The notes beneath the pieces were generated by a model. It saw nothing but the letters and a program-made list of their open reading frames with translations, was not told the origin of the DNA and did no database searches. The position numbers and the translations under genes are program-made. A stretch of 64,000 nt of DNA from Dipteris shenzhenensis (taxonomy: Eukaryota > Polypodiophyta > Polypodiopsida > Gleicheniales), in NCBI GenBank assembly GCA_047967505.1, contig CM106540.1; one strand, written 5' to 3'. This document shows, one piece after another, positions 1 to 10,705 of the stretch; positions within the stretch are counted from its first letter, which is position 1; each line of letters opens with the position of its first letter.

Positions 1-239
1 CTGTTTTCGGTGTTTCGAATGTCGTTTCGAGGGTTTTGGCCCGCTCTAGATGCGTCGGTGATGTAAGAAGTACCGAATTCTACATCGTGCATTAGATATA
101 ATAAAGTAGCTCAAGTATCCTCATTGAATCCAAACATTTTCTTACTTTTTTGTATTTTTTCAACATTACATTGGCCCTCCTTCGATTGGTGGAGGGCTAT
201 TTTGCTTCTAGGCTAAAGGGGCCCAAAATGAGTTTCCTT
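1..239. other. Unassigned AT-rich DNA
   Basis: No coding signal. The first 60 bases are rich in GTTTCG words resembling the GTTTCGCC words inside the MITE at 61380-61677, so this may be the edge of a related repeat. The sequence is too short to decide. Confidence 0.3.
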
Positions 240-830
240 TTGTCCTGATGTGCAATACATCCACACATTGCATACACATATTGCAATACATTCACGCATG
301 GAGAAATTGTTGCATTCACACATTTATGTAACGTGCATATTGCAATGCATTCACATTCACATATTGCATTGCATTCACGTATTGCACTGCATTCACGTAT
401 AGATTTCATACATGTATATTCCTTACACATGTATATTGTATTGCGTTCACAAACATGCATATATTGCACTCAATCATGTATATATTTCATGCACATGTAT
501 ATTGCATTGTGCGCGCACCCCCCCCCCACACACATGTATATTGTATTGCGTTCATAAACATGCATATATTGCACTCAATCATGTATATATTTCATGCATG
601 TGTATATTGCATTGTGCGCGCACCCCTCTCTACACACACACCTATATTGCATTGCATACACACACATATTATTTAATGATGTATATATTATTACAAATGT
701 ATATTGCATTGCATACAAGCGCATTTATTACAATGCATTTTATGCATACACGTGCATGCACGCACACGTGCGCATGCCCGTGTGTGCACACGCGCGCGCA
801 CACACACGTGTCCCCCCCCACATGGGCACT
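240..830. repeat. Low-complexity satellite with a 105-bp tandem duplication
   Basis: The tract is built from TGCATTG, CATGTATAT and CACA words. Two units of about 105 bp stand head to tail (about 427-531 and 532-625) and differ at a few positions, so it is a small satellite rather than a simple microsatellite. From about 741 to 810 it becomes an alternating purine-pyrimidine run (GCATGC, CACGTG, CGCGCGCA) of the kind that favours Z-DNA. Open frames across it on both strands are composition artefacts. Confidence 0.75.
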
Positions 831-1317
831 ATACCCGTCCCCTTACCAAGCTTTGGTAGGTTTTTATTTGCACTACCTTGAAGACATAGGGGACCATGTA
901 GAGGTGGATCTGAGTAAGTTGTAACTAAAGAATTATATATAGGTGCATATTAATGTACATTTATGGATGCACTATTATCTTATGGAGCTCTAGTTACGTA
1001 CTATAAAAAGGAGGGCCCTTATTCTCATTGCCAAAAAGTTGATTGATAGGGTACCCCATTAGTTAGATGAATGGCTATGGTAATGTGATAAGGGTTTACC
1101 CCCTAGAATTGGTCCCCCCCTTGAGGTTTTTCATGGAATGGAGGGAAAAATGAATATGAGCATAATATTTAAGATAATAAGGCGTCCCGTTGTAATTGGA
1201 AAAGGGGTGAGCAGATTTGGAAGGAGTAGGGAAAGGGAGGGCATCGTATGTCAGTGGAGTTATGCCGTATTTTAGTATTTTAGAGGAAATAAAAATGAAG
1301 AAATTGTGAATTTCTCT
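831..1317. other. Unassigned DNA between two satellites
   Basis: No recognisable gene, promoter or terminal repeat is seen here. Confidence 0.4.
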
Positions 1318-1590
1318 CAGGGCCTCAAAATGAGCTCCCTTTTTTCCTAATTTGAATAGGTCATTGTGAATGCATTGCAATATCCATGCTACATGAATAT
1401 ATGTATGCAAATGCATTGCAATTTCAATGTGTGTGCAAAATATACATATCTGTGAATGCAACAAATTAAACATGCATTGCAATATCCATGTTACATAAAT
1501 ATATGAGAATGCATTGTAATTTCCATGTGGGTGCAAAACATACATATATGTGGATGCAATCAATTAAATACGTGTGCAACAATGCAATGT
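1318..1590. repeat. Second satellite with a 102-bp tandem duplication
   Basis: Two units of about 102 bp (1371-1472 and 1473-1570) are built from TGCATTGCAAT words. The sequence just before them, GGGCCTCAAAATGAGCTCCC at about 1319, is nearly the same as that before the first satellite at about 219. The two arrays therefore look like copies of one repeat family that carries a conserved GGGCCxCAAAATGAG edge. Confidence 0.65.
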
Positions 1591-2401
1591 AAATGTGAAT
1601 GCATTGTAACCCATGTTATAAATTGGAAAAGGCCCATGTTATATTCCCGAGAAGACTCATGCTATACACTAGAAAATAAACATGAAAGTTTATACTAAAA
1701 AATACTCATGTATTATTTTGATAGAGGACTCAATTCATGTTCAATAAAAAAGACACAAAAGGATTGCCAATATAATTCAAAATGCCATGCAACACACGGC
1801 ACGGACTAAATCAACCATCACATAAACAAGGGAGTACAGGTACTCATGAGCACTGCCTTCTATATTTAATAAAAAGTTTTACATTTTTTGAAAAAGAAGA
1901 ATGTATGTGCATGTGTATGTGTGTGGTTATCAGTAACACATGTAACTGTTACAGAAACAGGGTGAATTGTTATAGTTGTTTACATTGTGTCTGCTTGTGA
2001 GTCTGCTTGTGAAAGAGTCTTTTAAGACTAGTAAGAATACTGCACTGCACGTCCGCCATTGTTGTAAGTTCTTTTGGGTTGGTGACACCCTTGTTTGTCA
2101 CAACCTATCAGATCATAGGTGTTAAGTGTTTTGCATTGTTGTCTGATTGTGGAATTTGTTTTGCGCTTCAATAGAGGTGTTTGAAATGGTTAGACATTGC
2201 TCTTTGGAATCTCGAGAGGAAAGACAATTTCATTACATCTGCATGTTCCTGATATTAACTATAATCTGATATCAAAATGGAAATAAAGAATGTGTAGAAC
2301 GAAATCGTTACTTTATTAGTACTTGAGGCATTGTGCTTTAGCATGAGTCGAATTGCTCCATCAGCTGCTTGCTTTGACATGCTCCGCTTATGACACAATG
2401 T
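1591..2401. other. Unassigned AT-rich DNA
   Basis: No supported gene. Short open frames lack splice signals or family motifs. Confidence 0.35.
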
Positions 2402-2481
2402 AGTACTTTGGGATCAATAGATGGTTAATCACACTGTTAATGGTACTTTGGGATCAGTAAATGGTTAATCACACTGTTATC
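2402..2481. repeat. 40-bp tandem duplication
   Basis: Two adjacent 40-bp units share ACTTTGGGATCA, then ATGGTTAATCACACTGTTA, and differ at only a few positions. This is a simple local duplication. Confidence 0.8.
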
Positions 2482-2565
2482 TGGAATGGACGATTCTTGT
2501 TGAAACTGTTCGACGTAGAATTCACGAGACCAGTCAGGACAGAGGGGGCAGTTTAATGAAATTGA

Positions 2566-2898
2566 TTGAGCGACGTATACACAGTGCACTGTGAAGCTGC
2601 CTATGGCAGAGGACCTCCGTGTGGTGTGAACAGTGAGAGTTTGGGAGGACCATTCATGATGCTTTCTCTACCTGCTAAAAGAGATGACATGCTCCAAAGC
2701 AATCGCAATCGCAATCGTAATCGTAGACATGAAATTGTTGAAGATAACTGCACTTCAACCAATGGTTTTGAAGATAAAAAAGGAGTTGATGCGGATAATG
2801 CTTCTGAGACAAAAAAGACTGATACAAAGAATTCACCAATTTTATGCTTTGATCTCCTCCCCTTTGAGCTTACTGCACAGTTGATCTTTACCAAGTGA
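2566..2898 (+). CDS. Possible small or partial gene, unknown protein
   Basis: A 110-codon open frame with a coding-like amino-acid mix. It has an N-R repeat from a CAATCG hexanucleotide run (about residues 46-53), then an acidic, lysine-rich middle (about 57-88), then a hydrophobic C-terminal stretch. No domain is recognised. The hydrophilic middle could belong to a disordered nuclear protein, but this is a guess. It could also be a chance frame, since the upstream sequence has no clear core promoter. The large LTR element begins 180 bp downstream. Confidence 0.22.
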   Translation: MSDVYTVHCEAAYGRGPPCGVNSESLGGPFMMLSLPAKRDDMLQSNRNRNRNRRHEIVEDNCTSTNGFEDKKGVDADNASETKKTDTKNSPILCFDLLPFELTAQLIFTK

Positions 2899-3081
2899 TA
2901 CTTGGTTGCCGCATGTCGACTTGAGCTCTTCCCAAAACCTTGTGGGACTACTTGTAAATGAATCCATCCACTATTGACACACACCTGAGGCTCAACTCCA
3001 AATAGTTCCATCAGCTAAACAAAGTCCCAGACTAGCACCAAAACAAAACCCGCCAATTGTGAGTCTCACAAAGTCCCCCCC

Positions 3082-4829
3082 TGTCACGAGGGCAAAGTTT
3101 TCACTTTTCTCTTTTCCTTTGCTCCCTGGTTTGGTCCCCTACCGGGATCCCAAAGTACCCGCTTGATCTCTTGGATTTTGTAACTACCTTGCTGACGGGA
3201 GTCTCTACCTGACTGACTGTCCTTCACCTTCACAAAGATGCCTTGGTCCTTCAGATGCTCAAAAGCAGAGCACAGAGCTCCTCCCGGGAGCTACGGCTCT
3301 CAAGAAGCTCTCTTTTCCAAAACGCTTGTAGAACCTCTGTGGGGCAAAAGTAATGCCCGAGACTTACTCTGGAAACTCAGTGCAAGAAGGGGAAAACACC
3401 TGTGAAATCTGCTCCCAAAAACTCCCTATCTGACTAGTTGAGGCTAACCAAATTTAGCTGGGGCTAAATTAGCCAAATTGCCAAAATCGACTGGCAGTGC
3501 CTCTAGAGTAAGCGGCCATGCCAAAAAAAAGGATGGCCACCTGCCGGAATCGAACTCAGAACCTCCAGTAACTACGCGCAGAACCTTCTCGTCGGGCTAG
3601 TCAAGTGGGCTGGTCTTAGTTATTGAAACTAAAAGACCACCCACGTACCTTTATACTTTACTTGCCTCCACGCGGGCGTCCCGATCATCTGCGTAGCTGA
3701 AGAGGATGTTCGAACCCGTGACCACCTTCCCTGTACTCGAGGTGCCAACCACCGAGCCAACTCTTGGTTGGTGTAACCAAGCGCGTCTTCTTACTTATAG
3801 TCTGTGCTAACCCGCACGCGGGCGCTCCAAAAATGTCGCGCACCCTACGTGCAGGAATCGAACCCGAAAACTTTGAGGTAACAATCGCAGCACCTATCGT
3901 TGGGCTAACACGGGGCCTTGTCTTGGTTGGTGTAACCAAGTAGAGCCCCTTGATTATATCGTGTTCTTTACTCACCAGTAAAAGGGGGTCGGCCCCCTCA
4001 TCGACTCGCGCTCTGTCTCCCCCTGCCCGGAATCGAACCTGTGACCTGTGCGACGATGCTCCAAATACCTCACGGCCCAGCTAGCCACCGAGGCCGTGGC
4101 CTTGCTTGAGACACTCTTCTGGCCAAGCAGTTTTATAGAAGACTTCGGTCTTCGGAGCTATGGCGACCTTTCCTTCCCATGCACACATCGAACGACCGAT
4201 CTTAGGCGTCGCTCTTCTTCTCCAGGTTCGTGGGCATCTGCAGGAGCGAGGGCGCTGGCAGTGGCGCTTGCAATCGATCGTGATGACGCTTCCCGACCTT
4301 TCCATCAAGTTCCGTCGAGGAAGTCCGTCGATACGCGAGATCTCCGTCGAGTTCGTATGTGTCAAATCGAAACCGCCACTATTATCACGGGCCCGGCCCT
4401 GTGATCTCGATGGCAGGGTGCTTTGGTGTACTCAAGGGTGGGCTTAGAAAAGTTGTGGAGTGCTCATATGAAGCCTCCCAAGACTTGGCGCGACGGAACT
4501 GTAGTTCTGTCGCCTTACGCGACAGATGATGGCGGAGTCTCAGACTGCCGGTTCTCTTGCGTCCGAGCTCCACGGGTCGAGCTGCTTCGTAGGAGAGATA
4601 TTTAGGAGGGTATCTCGACCCTTGTCAAGTCCTAGGTCGAGCGGATTCCCACAACGCCTGCACTACTCTCTGTATCGACGAAGCGGCCTCTTGGGTAGAC
4701 ACCTCGACGACCACCGCGCCCTCCACGAGCTTCCGTTCGGTCTGCCTTCTGGTATGCTTCTTCTCCAAGCCAAGGGGAAGCCCTGGCTTGAAGGTGGGCT
4801 TCAAACACGCCCTGCACATGCAACACTCA
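3082..4829 (-). repeat. 3' LTR of the compact element
   Basis: Read on the plus strand it starts TGTCACGAGG and ends CACTCA, so in element orientation it runs from TGAGTG to GTGACA. It matches 5397-7176 along its whole length. The inner edge at 4829 directly abuts the truncated gag codons. It carries four tRNA-like modules between about 3532 and 4095. Confidence 0.85.
3532..4095 (-). other. Array of four tRNA-like modules in the 3' LTR
   Basis: Minus-strand tRNA-like B boxes lie at 3543-3556 (AGTTCGATTCC), 3705-3718 (GGTTCGAAC), 3848-3862 (GGTTCGATTCC, exact consensus) and 4026-4040 (GGTTCGATTCC, exact consensus). Each is preceded 30-45 nt upstream by a D-arm/A-box-like motif, such as TTGGCTCGGTGG (3749-3760) and TGGCTAGCTGG (4076-4087). 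The third module (3840-3916, 77 nt) has tRNA length, with GCCCCG facing a mutated partner. None gives a clean cloverleaf, so these are tRNA-derived relics or Pol III promoter modules, not functional tRNA genes. Confidence 0.6.
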
Positions 4830-5265
4830 ACGAATCCTCCTTGTAATTTCTCCACCAAAGCTTGGCGTCGTCCACCAAGTAGGTTGAGGCATGGAGCACT
4901 TGCTCTTGGGGCTCGATTATCTTGGCAAGGGCAAGGTATTGCTGCATGTCGTAGATGAAGTTCTCTAATACCTTGACTTCTCGCGCGCCAGTGTATGGTT
5001 CGGGCTCCTTAAGCTTGACCCGGTGCCTTCCGAATGGTCCAACTCCATCATCCTTGATTAGCTTGCTCATCACATGGGCAAGTTCTATCTTAGCTTTTGA
5101 GAGTTGCTGCTGTAGTAGCCCCTGGCTGGTCCCCTGGCTGGTCTGCAGCTCGGTTAGAGCAAGCTCTATGGCCTCAAGCCTCGCATCATGCTCACAAAAC
5201 TGGAGCTTGGTTTTGCTCCTGGTGTTGTTGGGCTCAGCACCAGCTACCTCATTTGAATCACCCAT
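4830..5265 (-). pseudogene. Truncated Ty3-gypsy-type gag
   Basis: The minus-strand frame starts at ATG 5265, about 120 bases downstream of the primer-binding site, and encodes about 145 residues. The N-terminal part is a helical, charged leader (Glu/Leu/Gln-rich, about residues 25-70). It is followed by the start of the retrotransposon gag capsid region, ending in the family hallmark of a hydrophobic helix with DDAKLWWRNYKE. The frame then runs straight into the 3' LTR, so the rest of gag and all of pol are missing. The last gag codons form the purine run AAGGAGGA next to the LTR, where a polypurine tract should be. Gag normally forms the cytoplasmic virus-like particle; this fragment would not. 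Confidence 0.75.
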
Positions 5266-5383
5266 GAGATATGGCCTTCAAATGAGCTGGATTGTCTGTG
5301 GGAGAAAACTGTCAATTCCTTTGACTTCCCAAATCCTATCAAGATGATACCTTTGGGGGAACTGACTCTGCTCAGTTCCTTCA

Positions 5384-5395
5384 GCTCTGATACCA
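5384..5395 (-). other. Primer-binding site, initiator tRNA-Met
   Basis: The minus strand reads TGGTATCAGAGC, the standard plant LTR-retrotransposon primer-binding site complementary to the 3' end of initiator tRNA-Met. It sits one base from the 5' LTR edge (5397), which fixes both the element's orientation and the LTR boundary. Confidence 0.93.
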
Positions 5396-5396
5396 C

Positions 5397-7176
5397 TGTC
5401 ACGAGGGCAAAGTTTTCCCTTAAACTTTTTCACTTTTCTCTTTTCCTTTGCTCCCCGGTTTGGTCCCCTACCGGGATCCCAAAGTACCCGCTTGATCTCT
5501 TGGATTTTGTAACTGCCTTGGTGACAGGAGTCTCTACCTGACTGACTCTCCTTCACCTTCACAAAGATGCCTTGGCCCTTCAGATGCTCAAAAGCAGAGC
5601 ACAGAGCTCCTCCCGGGAGCTACGGCTCTCAAGAACCTCTCTTTCCCAAAACGCTTGCCGAACCTCTGTGGGGCAAAAGTAATGCCCGAGACTTACTCCG
5701 GAAACTCAATGCAAGAAGGGGAAAACACCTGTGAAATCTACTCCCAAAAACTCCCTATCTGACTAGTTGAGGCTAACCAAATTTAGCTAGGGCTAAATTA
5801 GCCAAACTGCCAAAATCGACTGGCGGTACCTCTAGAGTTAGCAGTCGTGCCAAAGAAAAGGATGGCCACCCGCCGGAATCGAACTCAGAACCTCCAGTAA
5901 CTACGCGCAGAACCTTCTCGTCGGGCTAGTCAAGTGGGCTGCTCTTAGTTATTGAAACTAAAAGACCACCCACGTACCTTTATACTTTACTTGCCTCCAC
6001 GCGGGCGTCCCGATCATCTGCACAGCTGAAGAGGGTGTTCGACCTCGCGACCACCTTCCCTGTACCCCAGGCGCCAACCACCGAGCCAACTCTTGGTTGG
6101 TGTAACCAAGCGCGTCTTCTTACTTATAGTCTGTGCTAATTCGCACGCGAGCGCTCCAAAAATGTCGCGCACCCCGCGCGCAGGAATCGAACCCGGAAAC
6201 TCTGAGGTAACAATCGCAGCGCCTATCGTTGGGCTAACCACGGGGCCTTCTCTTGGTTGGTGTTCTTGGTTGGTGTAACCAAGTAGAGCCCCTTGATTAT
6301 ATCGTGTTCTTTGTTGACCAGCAAAACAGGGTCGGCCCCCTTGTCGACTCGCGCTCTGTTTCCCCCTGCCCGGAATCGAACCTGTGACCTGTGCGACGAT
6401 GCTCCAAATACCTCACGGCCCGGCTAGCCACCGGGGCCGTGGCCTTGCTTGAGACACTCTTCTGGCCAAGCAGTTTTATAGAATACTTCGGTCTTTGGAG
6501 CTATGGCGACCTTCCCTTCCCATGCACACGTCGAACGGCCGACCTTAGGCGTCGCTCTTCTTCTCCAGGTCCGTGGGCATCCGCAGGAGCGAGGGCGCTG
6601 GCAGTGGCGCTCGCAATCGATCGTGATGACGCTTCCCGACCTTTCCGTCAAGTTCCGTCGAGGAAGTCCGTCGATACGCGAGATCTCCGTCGAGTTCGTA
6701 TGTCAAATCGGAACCGCCACTATTATCACGGGCCCGGCCCTGTGATCTCGACGGCAGGGTGCTTTGGTGTACTCAAGGGTGGGCTTAGAAAAGCTGTGGA
6801 GTGCTCATATGAAGCCTCCCAAGCCTTGGCGCGACGGAACTGCAGTTCTGTCGCCTTACGACAGATGATGGTGGAGTCTCAGACCGTCGGTTCTCTTGCG
6901 TCCGAGCTCCGTGGGTCGAGCTGCTTCGTAGGAGAGATATTTAGGAGGGTATCTCGACCCTCATCAAGTCTTGGGTCGAGCGGATTCCCACAACGCCTAC
7001 ACTACTCTCTGTATCGACGAAGCGGCCTCCTGGGTAGACACCTCGACGACCACCGCGCCCTCCACGAGCTTCCGTTCGATCTGCCTTCTGGTATGCTTCT
7101 TCTCCAAGCCAAGGGGAAGCCCTGGCTCGAAGGTGGGCTGCTTCAAACACGCCCTGCCCTGCACATGCAACACTCA
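5397..7176 (-). repeat. 5' LTR of the compact element
   Basis: Direct copy of 3082-4829. It differs by scattered substitutions and a few small indels, for example a duplicated CTTGGTTGGTGT near 6251-6280 and an extra CCCTG near 7157. The long frames inside it, including one of 312 codons from 6391, are composition artefacts: the matching frame in the other LTR is broken. Confidence 0.85.
5862..6437 (-). other. Array of four tRNA-like modules in the 5' LTR
   Basis: Same four modules as in the other LTR. B boxes lie at 5873-5886, 6035-6048 (degraded), 6182-6196 (exact GGTTCGATTCC) and 6369-6383 (exact). The best module is 6169-6246 (78 nt). Its first bases GCCCCG pair with CGGGGT near the 3' end (6 pairs including one G-U), its T-stem CCGGG/CCTGC makes 4 of 5 pairs, and its D-arm region reads GTGGTTAGCCC. 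The first and third modules also resemble each other (TAGCCC, CTGCG, GTTAC and the B box in the same order), which suggests duplication inside the LTR. Upstream copies lie on the element's sense strand. Confidence 0.62.
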
Positions 7177-8257
7177 ACAAAGGGGAGGGGGAAACGATAT
7201 ATGCATCTTGTCTACCTCCATTTTCAGAACCCAAAACACTCAGGGAGACGAATGCCTTGTATTCAAAAAGAAGGGAGCCCTGTGGTCAACATGCCACAGG
7301 GTAAGATTACAATGATAGCATCTATCTAATGCAGAAGAAGAACAAGACCTCACACTCTCTCATGATTACAACAGGAGCTCGCAACTCTCACATTCTCTTC
7401 CAATTCTGGTCTCTGGGCTGAATCCTGTGTGTGTCTTTGAATTTTGGAGGGAGTCTTTCCTTGGTTCCAACGTCCAGCCGCCTTCATTAAGGCCTCATTC
7501 CTCCTTGGTACCTTTTTCTCCAACAGTTACTTTGAAGGGCCAATCAATTCAAATCCTCCCGTTTGAATTGAGCCCCTTCAAAGCCAAGATTGGGAGTCCA
7601 ACCTTACCATGGGCTACTAAGGATGTCAAGGGTTGCTCTCCCCTTGACCCAAAAGAAGGCAAGGATACCCTCCTTGCTGCCGATGTCGAGTCGAAAGGTG
7701 TTGATGAAAGAGGGGCGGACTACTGCTCCGTCCCTTGTCAACAGGCCACCCGTTACAGCCCCCCCCCCCCAAACTGTCTTGCAATTGCATGAAATTCCTC
7801 TACATATCGCCTGCCTCTACTCCTTGCACGAAACCATGGGCAACCACATCATCGATGTCGAAATTCTTAAGCGTGCCGAGAGCCTTACGCACCTACCCAT
7901 CGACGACTCTTAGTCGGTTCTTGTCCCTCAACCCCGCTACCCTTCCATGACCGACCCCCACCAAATACGTCGTTCCCGACTCTAGAAGAACAAAATGGAA
8001 ACAAGCTCTCAGCCTCCACTGTGACAGTCTCACTTTCGGGTTCAAATTTCAACTTCCATCTAAATCCAATGGACCTCTCAGATTCGTGAACAACAGTTCC
8101 AAACTACTCGGATAGCGCTCGGTGAAATCGACGCATGTTTTGACCGCCCACTCTCTCACAAAATACGTTCAATCTCATCTCTACCTCCAAAGTCACATAC
8201 CAACTTTCTCAAATTTAAACGGACCTAACGCGCAGTTTTGGTCTTCTACAGGACTGC
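7177..8257. other. Unassigned moderately GC-rich DNA
   Basis: No domain is recognised on either strand. A run of 12 C lies at 7759-7770. The open frames of 107-121 codons here have no splice or family support. Confidence 0.35.
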
Positions 8258-8276
8258 TATATATATATATATATAT
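8258..8276. repeat. (TA)n microsatellite
   Basis: About nine uninterrupted TA dinucleotides. Confidence 0.95.
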
Positions 8277-9069
8277 GTAATTTCAGTCGGACAATCACTG
8301 ACCTACATAATACCCTGGAATCGAAACTTGAAAGACTTTCTTCGAGTCACAAACAAGAAAAAACACAATTTACTTTCCACGAATATAATTTCGAACGGAC
8401 AAACCCACGAAAAAGCCAAAACAAACGAATGAAAACTAACCGGAATCTCCCACACAATGAGTCGCGGAACCTCCCTCAACACAAACAATCAAAACTTCAA
8501 AACGTAACAGCTCACCTCTGTGAATTCTTCGATAGTACACAAGCTTCACAATCAAACTTTCGCAACTTCTCAAAGCTTCGTCTCGCTTAACAAATCCGAC
8601 CCTACATAGATACCAACGATTCTCCACAAAACAAATGCTCCACAAACACCACCGAAAACACGCGAAAACCAAAACAGAAACCCAAGACAACCATGAACAA
8701 AAATAGAAGTATGCCACGTGGCAACAAATGGTGAGGGACATCAAAAGTGTAACTAGAGCGCTGCCTGAAAGCAGTGCTAACAAAAGGATGATGCAAGAAA
8801 GTTCATATGCTACCATCTCGGCCTAGAAGAAGCAACGCACCAATCGAATTAGAGTCTCTATTAAAGGCACAGCACATAACTTGTGTGCTCTCCCGCTACA
8901 CCTACATCCGGTACTTCACCATTGATGCCTGCCTCTCAAGGCGTGTCGTCTGTCACTTCTCCTTGCTTGCCTCAGCATCAATGAACCTAGTACTTCTAAC
9001 CTTTTCACATTCCTCAAGCATAGCGACCCATGTTCTTAGTCGTGTCAACGAAGTCCTTAAGATTGCCCA

Positions 9070-9632
9070 TCATACATTGGACCTTCTGTAGTGCACACTT
9101 GCTGAGTCATCATTCGCAGTTACACTATCAACCAATTGGAAGAGAAAGGGGCCTAGTGGAATGGGGCCGAGGTCCACGTCACGGTCCTTTCCAAATAATG
9201 ACACCAACTTCTCATAGACGTACTCCTTCATGTCATCTACGGGAAGGCATGCTGCCTTTCTCTCCTCAATTGTGAAGTTGTAGTAGCTAGAGTGCCCGAA
9301 AGGGATGTTCAGCTCGTAGTTGTTGATCTTTTCCCACTTCAATTTGCATTGACACTTGGAATGATCTCAGCTTTGCAAAGCTTGGAGCCAACGATCTTGC
9401 ATCGATGGCCACTCGTGTCTACCTCTTTCTCTTTGGCTATCAAGACCAAGACGTCACAAAGCCTGCAATTCTGGCGCGGATGGGACGTTGCCCACTGCTG
9501 GGGTGCCTTGCGTGGAAACATCGGAAGAGATGAGAATGGGTGAGGGTGTGGCGCCAAAGGTTGGAGGGGGACACGAGAAATGGTACCACAGCAGGGGACT
9601 AGATGCAGTAGCTGGTATGCCACCCAAGCCAT
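9070..9632 (-). pseudogene. Possible decayed coding segment, unknown protein
   Basis: Two overlapping minus-strand frames read like one broken protein. The first (9632 to 9339) has a cysteine-bearing stretch with CRLCD and HRCK. The second (9342 to 9070) continues with WEKINNYE, a Ser/Tyr-rich stretch, and an acidic, hydrophobic segment with KEYVYEKLVSLFGKD. A frameshift near 9340 would join them. The amino-acid mix is coding-like but I recognise no family. It may come from a transposon or a lost host gene. Confidence 0.28.
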
Positions 9633-10705
9633 GCGAAGACCCTACAACAAGACGAGATGAGGTCCCTAGGAGGGGAGGCAAGCGTACACGAGCAGGGGAG
9701 AGTGGAGTAGCCGCGCGAGGAGTGGAAGGAAGTAGAGGGGGGGAGGGCAGCTGCATCCTAATGGACGAGGACGCACACGGCCATTCCAATCGATTAGCTC
9801 GCAGGTGCCAGGTAGAATGAAGAACCTGCGAAGACCCCGTATTAACAACACCACCCACTGCTCCTTGCATCGTACTCGTCCTCTCATCACCAGAGCCGTA
9901 GTACTCGTTCAGGTCTTCAAAAGATGGAGTGGAACTCTTCATGGCTGTATCTGCGAAGCAACCAGAGAGATGCGTCAAGAGTTTCGTTCCAGGCTCCAGC
10001 TGTGCAAATGCAAGAGCTTAGCTCAAGGGCTTCGCAAGGAAGAGCACATTCAATGAAAGAGCTAAGCAAGCGCTGGAAGGCCTGACGCTACGTGAGTGAA
10101 CGAGGACAAGAGGGAGAGCTCGAGCGCTGGAAGACCTCACGCTTGTCGACCTCACTTAGAGGGTGGCCACATGGAACGCCAAACTGAGGGAAAACGGCCG
10201 TTCAGTGGTTCATTTTCAGGCCACGTGCAACTAAGAAGATGCTGCTACAATCAGAGGGCAAACAGCCGTTAGGAGCTGGAATAGCAGCCTGTACAATGCG
10301 GGTGGAGTGTACTATGCCTTGGACTCCACCCAGCTCAAGAATGGCCAAGTTTGGAGGGGGCCAAAACCCCCCTCCACATTCTCCTCCTACAGCTCCAAAC
10401 GCCTGTTTCTGCACAAAAATGGATATCTAGACCACCACTCCTGCATCCATTTGAGGGAAGCCAGACCAGTGTGCCCAGTCCTGCATCTCTCTCTGGGCAT
10501 GTGGCCTGAAGTCCCGCTGATCCACGACCTCTACAAATAGAGGTGGAATCTGCATTGTCTCTGATTTCAGAGGTAAAACAGATCGCATGTGGCCGACACT
10601 ACAAAGCCCCTACATGAGCAGACTCATTGGAGGGCTGCCGAGCTTGACCTTCCAGACTGGACATGAGTAGAAGGGAGAGTATAAAGGTGGGAGAAAGAAT
10701 ATCTG
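9633..10705. other. Unassigned DNA
   Basis: A 174-codon minus frame (9978-9454) is Pro/Ser-rich and overlaps the region above in another frame. It has no recognised domain, and I do not call it a gene. Confidence 0.3.

Larger units (their letters stand above)
3082..7176 (-). mobile_element. Compact LTR retrotransposon with giant LTRs (gypsy-type gag)
   Basis: Two direct repeats of 1748 bp (3082-4829) and 1780 bp (5397-7176), roughly 95% alike by eye, flank an internal region of only 567 bp. On the minus strand the order is 5' LTR (5397-7176), iMet primer-binding site (5384-5395), a gag start (5265), gag cut short at the 3' LTR edge, then the 3' LTR. There is no protease, reverse transcriptase or integrase, so the element could only have moved with proteins supplied by another copy, like LARD- or TRIM-type elements. 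No clean 5-bp target-site duplication sits at the edges. ACAAAG occurs 1 base beyond the right edge and 7-8 bases beyond the left edge, so the left border may be imprecise. Confidence 0.85.

Noticed and set aside
3840-3916. Functional tRNA gene on the minus strand
   Set aside because: B box and length fit, but the acceptor and T stems are incomplete, no clear anticodon arm forms and the sequence lies inside an LTR. It is kept only as a tRNA-like module.
6391-7329. 312-codon plus-strand gene
   Set aside because: It lies within the LTR antisense to the element, runs past the LTR edge, and the matching frame in the other LTR is broken. No domain.
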